DNA of 26,294 nucleotides from a virus: positions 1-26,294 of IMG/VR virus record IMGVR_UViG_3300008113_000659. One strand, 5' to 3'. Below are positions 17,382 through 23,680 of the stretch, in pieces (positions within the stretch are counted from its first letter, which is position 1; every line of letters starts with the position of its first letter). Below the pieces are notes generated by a model. It worked only from the letters and a program-made list of their open reading frames with translations. It had not been told where the DNA came from and did not search any database. Made by a program: the position numbers and the translations under genes.

Positions 17382-18215
17382 ATGACAACACCACCTAAAG
17401 TTAACTACTTAAACAACAAAGATTTATTAGAAGAAATACATAAAAGTAAAGTAACTTACTGTAGCTTTACTCAACCAGAATATCATAGATATGATATTAT
17501 TCTTCCTAATATCGACAAAATTAATATTAGAACTATTGCTGAAGCTAAACGAGCACAGGCTAAAAGATTAAGCCAAAAAGCTTTTGAAGCTCGTAAAGCG
17601 GCTGGTGAAAAAATTAAAGCTAGTGAATGCGAAATTGATTACAAAAAAATCGGCAAGCAAGACTTAGTGTTTAGGATTATGACATTTGATCATATTCCAC
17701 TAAACAACACTAGAAAAAAGAATCCAAAAACAGTAGCTGACCATAGAGACAAAGTTAATTTTCCTCCTTTCCAACACTGGAAATTTGATGAAAACGATAT
17801 TTTAGTATGTGTGGGCAAAAGCCACTGGCGTGGACCAGTAGACAAAGGCAAATTTAGCAAGGATCACGGGCAAATTACCAACACACTAGCCCGTATGTAC
17901 ATTAAATTATGCGAAAGATATGCTACAAGAGGTAATGTTCGTGGGTATACTTACAACGATGAAATGCGAGGGCAGGCAATTTTACAGCTTACTCAAATTG
18001 GTTTACAGTTCGATGAAAGTAAATCGGACAATCCTTTTGCTTATTTTACTGCCGCCGTTACTAACAGTTTTGTTAGAATCATTAACATAGAAAAGCGCAA
18101 TCAAGTTATTCGTGACGATCTTCTAGAAATTAATGGTATGAATCCTAGTTATACTAGAATGGGAGAAGGCGAACATGCGGCTGCAATGAAAAGAAACGAA
18201 AGTTCTGATGATTGA
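17382..18215 (+). CDS. gp55: Late-transcription sigma factor gp55
   Basis: 277 residues against 185 in T4. The C-terminal half matches the gp55 family: NTLARMYIKLCERYATRG (about 167-184), the DEMRGQAILQL helix (193-203), and FAYFTAAVTNSFVRIINIEK (219-238), which corresponds to sigma region 2, with VIRDDLLEINGMNPSYTR at the end. gp55 replaces host sigma on RNA polymerase and directs it to TATAAATA late promoters. The added N-terminal and middle part (about 30-160) is Lys-rich. I see no obvious hydrophobic clamp-binding tail; the protein ends in NESSDD. It has no Shine-Dalgarno sequence and is probably translated from a leaderless mRNA. It opens the rightward unit that contains the gp47/46 nuclease. 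Confidence 0.93.
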   Translation: MTTPPKVNYLNNKDLLEEIHKSKVTYCSFTQPEYHRYDIILPNIDKINIRTIAEAKRAQAKRLSQKAFEARKAAGEKIKASECEIDYKKIGKQDLVFRIMTFDHIPLNNTRKKNPKTVADHRDKVNFPPFQHWKFDENDILVCVGKSHWRGPVDKGKFSKDHGQITNTLARMYIKLCERYATRGNVRGYTYNDEMRGQAILQLTQIGLQFDESKSDNPFAYFTAAVTNSFVRIINIEKRNQVIRDDLLEINGMNPSYTRMGEGEHAAAMKRNESSDD

Positions 18216-18263
18216 CCTTTTTTGGTTAATCAGTTATACTTTTGTGCTGGAGATAACATAATA

Positions 18264-19274
18264 ATGAGTTTATTTAAAAAAGTAGCCTGTTTCACAGACA
18301 TACACTTCGGACTTAAATCAAATAGTCAAACACACAATCAAGACTGCGAAGAATTTGTAGACTGGTTTATTAAGCAGGCAAAATTTCACGGCTGTGACAC
18401 CGGTATGTTTTTAGGAGACTGGCATCACAATCGCAACAGTCTTAATATTACTACTATGGATTATAGCCTTAGGGCTTTAGAAAAACTAGGAAAAGCATTT
18501 GATCAATTTTACTTCTTTCCCGGTAATCACGATTTGTATTACAAAGACAAACGTGACATCCATAGTGTAGAATTTGGCAAATACATTCCTGGTATTAACA
18601 TAGTATCTAAACCAGAAACTATAGATGAAGTTACCATGTGTCCATGGTTAGTTGGCGACGAGTGGAAGTCTGTAGGCAAGAAAAACAGCAGGTATATCTT
18701 TGGTCACTTTGAATTACCGCAGTTTATGATGAATGCCATGGTACAGATGCCAGATCACGGTGAAATTCAACTAGAACACTTTACTGGATATGAGCTAGGA
18801 TTTAGCGGGCACTTCCATAAGCGACAGCAAAAAAAGAACATGTGCTATATTGGTAATGCATTTCCTCATAACTATGCAGATGCGTGGGATGACAATCGAG
18901 GTATGATGATTATGGATTGGGGTTCTGATCCCATGTATATTGATTGGCCAGGCTGTCCTAAGTTTAGAACATTAAAACTAAGCGAACTAATTGATAATGC
19001 TGATAAATTATTAACCAGTAAGATGCATCTTAGAGTAAGCTTGGATATTGATATCAGTTACGAAGAAGCTAACTTTATTAAAGAAAACTTTATCAATAGT
19101 TACGATATTCGAGAACTTACTCTTATACCAGAAAAGAAAGAAGTAGAAATTAACACTGATATTGATATTAAAGCATTCGAAAGCGTAGATCAGATTGTAA
19201 GTAATCAATTAGTTAATCTACAAGTAGGATCATTTGATCCTAAAGTTCTACTTAATATCTACAATAACTTATGA
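18264..19274 (+). CDS. gp47: Recombination endonuclease subunit gp47 (Mre11/SbcD-like)
   Basis: 336 residues from the ATG at 18264, after a GGAG site; an in-frame TTG at 18222 is rejected because the protein then starts before the conserved fold. The calcineurin-like phosphoesterase motifs are all present: D12-I-H14, G51-D52-W-H-H, G87-N88-H89-D90, H148 in FGHFE, and H183-F-H185 in FSGHFHKRQ. These residues bind the two metal ions of the nuclease. With gp46 it resects DNA ends to feed recombination-dependent replication and helps degrade host DNA. Its stop overlaps the gp46 start (ATGA), which favours balanced synthesis of the two subunits. Confidence 0.95.
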   Translation: MSLFKKVACFTDIHFGLKSNSQTHNQDCEEFVDWFIKQAKFHGCDTGMFLGDWHHNRNSLNITTMDYSLRALEKLGKAFDQFYFFPGNHDLYYKDKRDIHSVEFGKYIPGINIVSKPETIDEVTMCPWLVGDEWKSVGKKNSRYIFGHFELPQFMMNAMVQMPDHGEIQLEHFTGYELGFSGHFHKRQQKKNMCYIGNAFPHNYADAWDDNRGMMIMDWGSDPMYIDWPGCPKFRTLKLSELIDNADKLLTSKMHLRVSLDIDISYEEANFIKENFINSYDIRELTLIPEKKEVEINTDIDIKAFESVDQIVSNQLVNLQVGSFDPKVLLNIYNNL

Positions 19275-21052
19275 GCATTAAACTAAAAGAATTAACTGTA
19301 AAAAACTTTATGAGTGTGGGTAATCAAACCCAGGCAGTAAACTTTGGCAGAGAACAACTAACTTTAGTATTAGGTGAAAATTTAGATCAAGGTGGAGATG
19401 ACAGCGGAAGCCGCAATGGTACAGGTAAAACAACTATTGTTAATGCTTTAAGTTATGCTCTTTATGGTCAAGCACTGACTAATATTAAAAAAGATAACTT
19501 AATTAATAAGATTAACAATAAAAACATGTTAGTTACACTAAGTTTCGAAAGAAGCGGTACAAAATATCGTATCGAACGAGGGCGTAAACCAACTGTAATG
19601 AAATTTTTTGTTGATGATAAAGAACAATCAATTGACGATCAAGACGATAGTCAAGGCGATTCTCGAGAAACACAAAAAGATATTGACCTATTGTTAGGCA
19701 TGAGCCATACAATGTTTCAAAACATTGTAGCGTTGAATACCTATACTGTTCCTTTTCTTAGCATGAAAGCTAATGAACAGCGTGAAATTATTGAGCAGTT
19801 ACTAGGTATTACTCTTTTAAGTGAAAAAGCAGAAACTTTAAAAGAACAGGTTCGTCGTACCAAAGATCAAATACAACAAGAAACTGCTGACATTGAGGCT
19901 GCTAAAAAGTCTAATGAGCGTATACAGCAAAGTATTACTGGTTTAGAAACTAAACAGAACGCTTGGCGCAAGCAACAGTCAACCGATTTAGAAAAACTAG
20001 CTAGTAGTATACTAGAATTAAAAGATGTTGATATTGAAAAAGAATTAGAACAACATGCTAAACTAAAAAATTACGACGAGCTATCTGCTAAAATTAAAAG
20101 TCTTAATAAAGAAAAAGCAACACTTGAAACTGCTATTACACAAGCAGATAAACAAGTTGACAAATATAAGAAAGCAGTTGAAGAGCTCAAAAATAATACT
20201 TGCCCCAGTTGTAAACAAGGGGTGCATACACATACACATGAAGAAATGACTGCCGAAGCTGAAAAAAATCTAGCAGATGCATTTGTGTATTTGCAAGGAA
20301 TTTCAGATAGCTATACTACTGTTGTACAAGAGTTAACCGAAATAGGCGATATTAACGGTCGGCCTAAAACATTTTATGAGACAGTAGAGGAAGCTCTCAA
20401 GCATCAAAATAATTTAACTACCTTAGAAGCTGCACTTCTTAAACGTAGTGAAGAAACAGATCCCTATCAAGAACAAATTGACGAATTACAAAACACTGCT
20501 ATTCAAGAGATTAGCTGGAATAAAATTAATGAGTTAACTGTATTAAAAGATCACGAAGAATTTTTATTAAAGTTGTTAACTAACAAAGATAGTTTTATTC
20601 GTAAAAAGATTATTGATCAAAACTTAGCCTACTTAAACAATAGGCTTACATACTATCTTGACAAGATGGGATTACCGCATCAAGTGAGTTTCTTAAATGA
20701 TTTAAATGTTGAGATTACACAATTAGGTCAAGATTTAGATTTTGATAATCTGTCAAGAGGAGAACGTAACAGACTTATATTAGGTTTAAGTTGGGCGTTT
20801 AGAGATGTATGGGAAAGTTTATATCAAAACATCAATCTGTTGTTCATTGACGAATTAGTTGATAACGGATTAGATGCAGCTGGTGTAGAAAATGCGCTTG
20901 GAGTATTAAAAAAGATGGCTAGAGAAAGAAATAAAAACATTTATCTTATCAGTCACAAAGACGAACTTATTGGTCGTGTTAACAATGTACTTAAAGTTAT
21001 TAAAGAAAACGGATACACCAGTTACGCAAACGATATTGAAATAGAAGAATGA
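19271..21052 (+). CDS. gp46: Recombination endonuclease ATPase subunit gp46 (Rad50/SbcC-like)
   Basis: 593 residues, similar to T4 gp46 (560). The Walker A region spans G35-E-N through N49-G-T-G-K-T-T55, with a loop lengthened by a GGDDSGS insertion. Two coiled-coil arms flank a zinc hook, C311-P-S-C314. The ABC signature is LSRGERNRL (494-502), Walker B is LLFIDE ending at D527-E528, followed by a D-loop NGLDAAG, and the H-loop ISHKDE lies near the C-terminus. It is the ATPase that opens and positions DNA for gp47. A short HTHTH follows the hook. It overlaps gp47 by four bases and the next gene by four bases. Confidence 0.96.
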   Translation: MSIKLKELTVKNFMSVGNQTQAVNFGREQLTLVLGENLDQGGDDSGSRNGTGKTTIVNALSYALYGQALTNIKKDNLINKINNKNMLVTLSFERSGTKYRIERGRKPTVMKFFVDDKEQSIDDQDDSQGDSRETQKDIDLLLGMSHTMFQNIVALNTYTVPFLSMKANEQREIIEQLLGITLLSEKAETLKEQVRRTKDQIQQETADIEAAKKSNERIQQSITGLETKQNAWRKQQSTDLEKLASSILELKDVDIEKELEQHAKLKNYDELSAKIKSLNKEKATLETAITQADKQVDKYKKAVEELKNNTCPSCKQGVHTHTHEEMTAEAEKNLADAFVYLQGISDSYTTVVQELTEIGDINGRPKTFYETVEEALKHQNNLTTLEAALLKRSEETDPYQEQIDELQNTAIQEISWNKINELTVLKDHEEFLLKLLTNKDSFIRKKIIDQNLAYLNNRLTYYLDKMGLPHQVSFLNDLNVEITQLGQDLDFDNLSRGERNRLILGLSWAFRDVWESLYQNINLLFIDELVDNGLDAAGVENALGVLKKMARERNKNIYLISHKDELIGRVNNVLKVIKENGYTSYANDIEIEE

Positions 21053-21285
21053 CTACAAGGCATTTACACGAAGCATTGATGAAAGAGTTTCGAGCTTACT
21101 TTGAAGAAAATCAAAAGTACGAAACCTATGAGCATCATGCTAGTGGTATTAGGCTACGCAAACACTTATACGAAATTAGGCGAATCGCACTAGAAATGCG
21201 AGAAGAAATCTTATCTACAAGAAAAATTAAACAAAAAGAGTACGCTCAAAAGAATAAGGCAACAAAGGCACAAGATAATACATAG
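21049..21285 (+). CDS. Small basic/helical protein of unknown function
   Basis: 78 residues starting at an ATGA overlap with the gp46 stop, so it is co-translated with gp46. The sequence is strongly helical and charged, with EALMKEFRAYFEENQKYET, then HASGIRLRKHLYEIRR and a Lys-rich tail (KIKQKEYAQKNKATK). There is no signal peptide or membrane segment. I do not recognise a family. Its tight linkage to gp47/gp46 suggests it accompanies them, possibly as a DNA-binding or regulatory partner, but nothing in the sequence proves this. Confidence 0.75.
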   Translation: MTTRHLHEALMKEFRAYFEENQKYETYEHHASGIRLRKHLYEIRRIALEMREEILSTRKIKQKEYAQKNKATKAQDNT

Positions 21286-21288
21286 TAC

Positions 21289-21732
21289 ATGCTATGGACA
21301 TATCAAGATCAACAAGTAGAAGAAATACCAGAAGGCTATATTGGCTTTGTTTATTTGATTACTAATCTCACAACCGGGCAAAAGTACATAGGCAAAAAAC
21401 TTGCACAATTCAAACGTACTAAACCACCACTCAAAGGCAAAAAATTAAAACGCAGAAGCACAGTAGAAAGCGATTGGCGCGATTATTGGAGCAGTTCTGA
21501 TAGGCTCAATGCAGATGTCCAAACACTAGGTCCGGAAAAATTTACAAGAGAAATACTTTATTACTGCAAATCTAAGGCAGAAATGTCATATCTAGAGGCA
21601 AGAGAACAATTTGAACGTAGAGTTCTTGAAACAGATGAATACTATAATGGTATTATCAACTGTAGAATCGGTGGTTCAAATGTACTAAGGCAACGCCTAC
21701 AAGAACAATCACAGGCAAAATCAAACGGTTAA
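21289..21732 (+). CDS. GIY-YIG domain nuclease, Seg-like
   Basis: 147 residues, starting three bases after the previous stop. The N-terminus has the paired motif G19-F-V-Y22 and Y33-I-G35 (GFVYLITNLTTGQKYIGKK), then a basic segment (KPPLKGKKLKRRST) and W-R-D-Y-W, with an E-rich helix AREQFERRVLE near the end that could supply the catalytic glutamate. GIY-YIG nucleases make nicks or double-strand breaks. In T4-like phages such single-domain copies (Seg family) are free-standing homing endonucleases, or have been kept for a phage role. There is no intron nearby and no obvious DNA-binding C-terminal repeat. A non-homing role with gp46/47 is possible. Confidence 0.85.
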   Translation: MLWTYQDQQVEEIPEGYIGFVYLITNLTTGQKYIGKKLAQFKRTKPPLKGKKLKRRSTVESDWRDYWSSSDRLNADVQTLGPEKFTREILYYCKSKAEMSYLEAREQFERRVLETDEYYNGIINCRIGGSNVLRQRLQEQSQAKSNG

Positions 21733-21772
21733 AGCAAGCGTCAGCTAATTTCGGACGCCCAAATCCTCGGTG

Positions 21773-22021
21773 ATGTCGCGGGGTAAGGAAATCTCTCGCC
21801 GTTGTGAGTTTATAGCAACTATCCTTTACAGGACGATGTTCGGATATGCCTACATACAACCGGATTTGCTATACAAGAAAATTTTAAAAAGGCTAAAAGA
21901 GGGAGAAAAACCCGCGGCTATACTTGTGTTAGCGTACATTTATAGACCCGCCGTTGTGATAAAGACTCAGCTCGTGGTACCGGACAACCGCCACTGTAAT
22001 GCTACTGAACAATCTAGATAA
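21773..22021 (+). CDS. Putative small protein, unknown function (may be non-coding)
   Basis: 82 residues from the ATG at 21773; a GTG immediately before it is an alternative. No clear ribosome binding site is seen. The product (MSRGKEISRRCEF, then LYRTMFGYAYIQPDLLYKK, LKEGEKPAAILVLAYIYRPA) is basic with alternating aromatic and aliphatic residues and reads like a protein rather than random sequence. Its codons are much more GC-rich than those of its neighbours (TCG, CGG, CGC, CCC, GCG), which suggests recent acquisition. The alternative is a structured non-coding RNA. It follows the GIY-YIG gene by 40 bases, in the same direction. Confidence 0.4.
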   Translation: MSRGKEISRRCEFIATILYRTMFGYAYIQPDLLYKKILKRLKEGEKPAAILVLAYIYRPAVVIKTQLVVPDNRHCNATEQSR

Positions 22022-22028
22022 TATTTAA

Positions 22029-22041
22029 ACTGCTTCGCAGT
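22029..22041 (+). other. Small hairpin (ACTGC-TTC-GCAGT)
   Basis: A perfect 5-base-pair inverted repeat with a 3-base loop, 8 bases after the stop of the small ORF and followed by an A-rich stretch. No T-run follows, so a terminator role is weak. Confidence 0.4.
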
Positions 22042-22079
22042 AATAAAAGAAAACAATAGTTCGAGCGATAGCGAAGAAC

Positions 22080-22099
22080 AGAAGAACGTAAGTTCTTCT
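22080..22099 (+). terminator. Terminator-like hairpin ahead of the late gene
   Basis: AGAAGAAC, a GTAA loop (GNRA-type), then GTTCTTCT: an 8-base-pair perfect stem followed by TTAAT. The T-run is short, so termination may be partial. It sits between the rightward unit started by the gp55 promoter and the late gene at 22117, and would limit early read-through into that gene. Confidence 0.5.
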
Positions 22100-22101
22100 T
22101 T

Positions 22102-22109
22102 AATAAATA
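22102..22109 (+). promoter_or_regulatory. Late promoter (AATAAATA) abutting the next start codon
   Basis: Matches TATAAATA at 7 of 8 positions. It ends 7 bases before the ATG at 22117, so the expected +1 is within two bases of the start codon. No Shine-Dalgarno sequence lies between. It begins 3 bases after the terminator-like hairpin. Confidence 0.6.
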
Positions 22110-22116
22110 TAAAACT

Positions 22117-23457
22117 ATGAAAGTTTACGAAGTTCTCGAGAAAAAACAAATTAATGAAGCACTTCCTATTATTGGGGGTATTGGATTAGGTGGAATTTTG
22201 ACTGCTATCTCTATTGGAATAGCAGCATGGAGTGCCTATGATGTATATAATTTTATTAAGAAATATAACGAGGATCCTGAAAAAATCACTGATGAGGAAT
22301 GGGAAGAACTTTTTATAGATGCTATACTGATGTTTACTCCTGGATTTTTAAAATTAGGCAGAGCAGGTGTAGCAAAAATAGTTCCAAAAGCTGCTAAGAC
22401 TAAAGGCGGCAAGTGGTTAAGAAGTAAGATTAACAAAAGATATGCAGAAGTAACTGCAAAAAGAGCTGCTAGAGGCAAATACAGTATTAAAGGTCTTACA
22501 GGCAAACAAAGAACTGAAATGTTGGCCAAACGTGCAGCAGCTTCAAAAACAGCCGCGGCAGCAGGTGCAGCAGCATTAAGTGCAAATGCCGCTGTAGCAG
22601 GATTAATCCGAACTCTTGGTCTAGGTGCAGTTATTGGAAATTATCTAATACAGATTGCAGCTATTGAAGAAGATTTTGTAGAGTTGCGAGATTCGTTGAG
22701 TTCCGGAAAAGAAGTTTCAGAAGATAACATTTTTAAAGGCATGTCATTTGAAGAAGCTAAGGAACAAGGTCAAAACTTGCGTCAAGACCTACTAGGAGAA
22801 GCAGCCCTACAAATGGTTGGACTAGGATTAGCAGGTAGAATTATAGGAGCTTTAGGTAAATTTGCAAACCTATTTGGCATTATAGGGCAAGTGTTTGGCA
22901 GACCGTTGCAGTTTGCAGGATGGCTAGCTACTTTAGGCAGTGGTGCAAAAATGACTGCGGTAAAGACTGCTCTTACAGCATGGTTTAGCACAGAGTCAGG
23001 TCAAGAATGGCTTAAACAATTTGCAATTGGGTTAGCATTGATATCTGCAGGTCAGTGGGCTAAGTCTAACCTAGGTCCTATTATGAGCTGGTCTGCAGAT
23101 ATTATTGTTAAACTGTTAGACGAGGCATTAGCATATATTTCAGAAAAAACAGGTATACCTTTAAGTGTTCCTGATGCTGCAAAGTCTCCATTTTCGCCTA
23201 TATCTCCAGATCAAGCTACTAAGGATGTAGAAGATGAAAGAGCAGCAAATGTTAAATTTGTAGGAGGTGTTCCTGCTACTACAGGTGACGGCTATCTACG
23301 AAATGATAGAGCATTTTGGCTTACACCTAATTTAGGTATTATAGCAAGACGAAATGCAAATAATAATAAACCTCATCCCTTACAAGGTTTACCGTTAAAT
23401 CCTAAATTAACATACCCTAGTGATCTAATGGCTAAAGTTGGATTTACACCTAGTTAA
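22117..23457 (+). CDS. Probable packaged internal head protein, hydrophobic, unknown function
   Basis: 446 residues. The N-terminus MKVYEVLEKKQINE|ALPI resembles the T4 capsid-targeting peptide of internal proteins (MKTYQEFIAEA), and I12-N-E14|A15 fits the (I/L)-x-E cut site of the T4 prohead protease. Two more matches are L226-G-E|A and L334-D-E|A. After the first site comes a glycine-rich hydrophobic stretch (15-48), then an acidic helix (NEDPEKITDEEWEE), a basic Ala-rich region (100-165), further hydrophobic segments (about 160-185, 232-275, 302-312) and a Pro-rich tail. It may be ejected with the DNA and act at the host membrane. This is inference; no enzyme motif is visible. The stop overlaps the convergent minus-strand stop within TTAA. 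No upstream in-frame start exists after the TAG at 22069. Confidence 0.75.
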   Translation: MKVYEVLEKKQINEALPIIGGIGLGGILTAISIGIAAWSAYDVYNFIKKYNEDPEKITDEEWEELFIDAILMFTPGFLKLGRAGVAKIVPKAAKTKGGKWLRSKINKRYAEVTAKRAARGKYSIKGLTGKQRTEMLAKRAAASKTAAAAGAAALSANAAVAGLIRTLGLGAVIGNYLIQIAAIEEDFVELRDSLSSGKEVSEDNIFKGMSFEEAKEQGQNLRQDLLGEAALQMVGLGLAGRIIGALGKFANLFGIIGQVFGRPLQFAGWLATLGSGAKMTAVKTALTAWFSTESGQEWLKQFAIGLALISAGQWAKSNLGPIMSWSADIIVKLLDEALAYISEKTGIPLSVPDAAKSPFSPISPDQATKDVEDERAANVKFVGGVPATTGDGYLRNDRAFWLTPNLGIIARRNANNNKPHPLQGLPLNPKLTYPSDLMAKVGFTPS

Positions 23458-23675
23458 AGAAAATTCATACCGCTTTTCTTTGTAGCTTCGATATTTTCTT
23501 TGATAATATGATTTAAGATCATTCTGTCTTCGTAAGAGTACAGGTAAAATAGATCTTTGCTATCTACTCCGCCTCGCATATACCAACTAATTCTAAAAAT
23601 CTCGTCTTTTAAATTTTTGGCGTCTTGTTCTAGATTTTTTACAGTGTTTTCAATCTCATCTGCGGAGAGGAACAA
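23454..23675 (-). CDS. Small hub-assembly protein/frameshift extension of gp26 (gp51-like position)
   Basis: 73 residues if started at the TTG at 23675; the frame is open up to the gp26 slippery site at 23687. It lacks an ATG before residue 33, and the only Shine-Dalgarno-like match (AAGG) is too close to the TTG. It is therefore probably made mainly as a -1 frameshift extension of gp26. The content is helical: FLSADEIENTVKNLEQDAK, a conserved-looking RISWYMRGGV at 28-37, and IIKENIEATKKSG. I associate this short protein downstream of gp26 with what marine T4-like phages annotate as gp51 (hub assembly), but the identification is by position and weak memory. The stop overlaps the convergent gene by four bases. 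Confidence 0.7.
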   Translation of the reverse strand: MFLSADEIENTVKNLEQDAKNLKDEIFRISWYMRGGVDSKDLFYLYSYEDRMILNHIIKENIEATKKSGMNFL

Positions 23676-23680
23676 GAGCC

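Larger units (their letters stand above)
21733..22116 (+). other. GC-rich intergenic stretch with hairpins
   Basis: A 384-base gap in an otherwise packed genome. By hand count 21733-21780 is 27/48 G+C and 21781-22020 about 43%, against roughly a third in nearby genes. The first part may encode the small protein at 21773. The last 90 bases hold three hairpins (22029-22041, 22060-22075, 22080-22099), then a late promoter. No tRNA cloverleaf or known riboswitch was recognised on either strand. Confidence 0.6.

Noticed and set aside
18216-18263. Possible separate promoter for gp47
   Set aside because: Only loose matches to -35 and -10 boxes in a 48-base gap; read-through from the gp55 promoter is sufficient.
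21656-21859. 67-codon minus-strand frame across the end of the GIY-YIG gene
   Set aside because: It overlaps the nuclease C-terminus and the GC-rich gap, with no promoter or ribosome site on that strand.
21733-22116. Possible tRNA or tmRNA in the GC-rich gap
   Set aside because: No acceptor stem pairing, no T-loop GTTCGA in the right place and no CCA end were found on either strand.
22236-22529. 97-codon minus-strand frame
   Set aside because: It is antisense to the hydrophobic packaged protein and resembles a membrane protein only because of the complementary codons.
23440-23470. Bidirectional terminator between the convergent genes
   Set aside because: The two stops overlap in TTAA and no stem with flanking T-runs is present.
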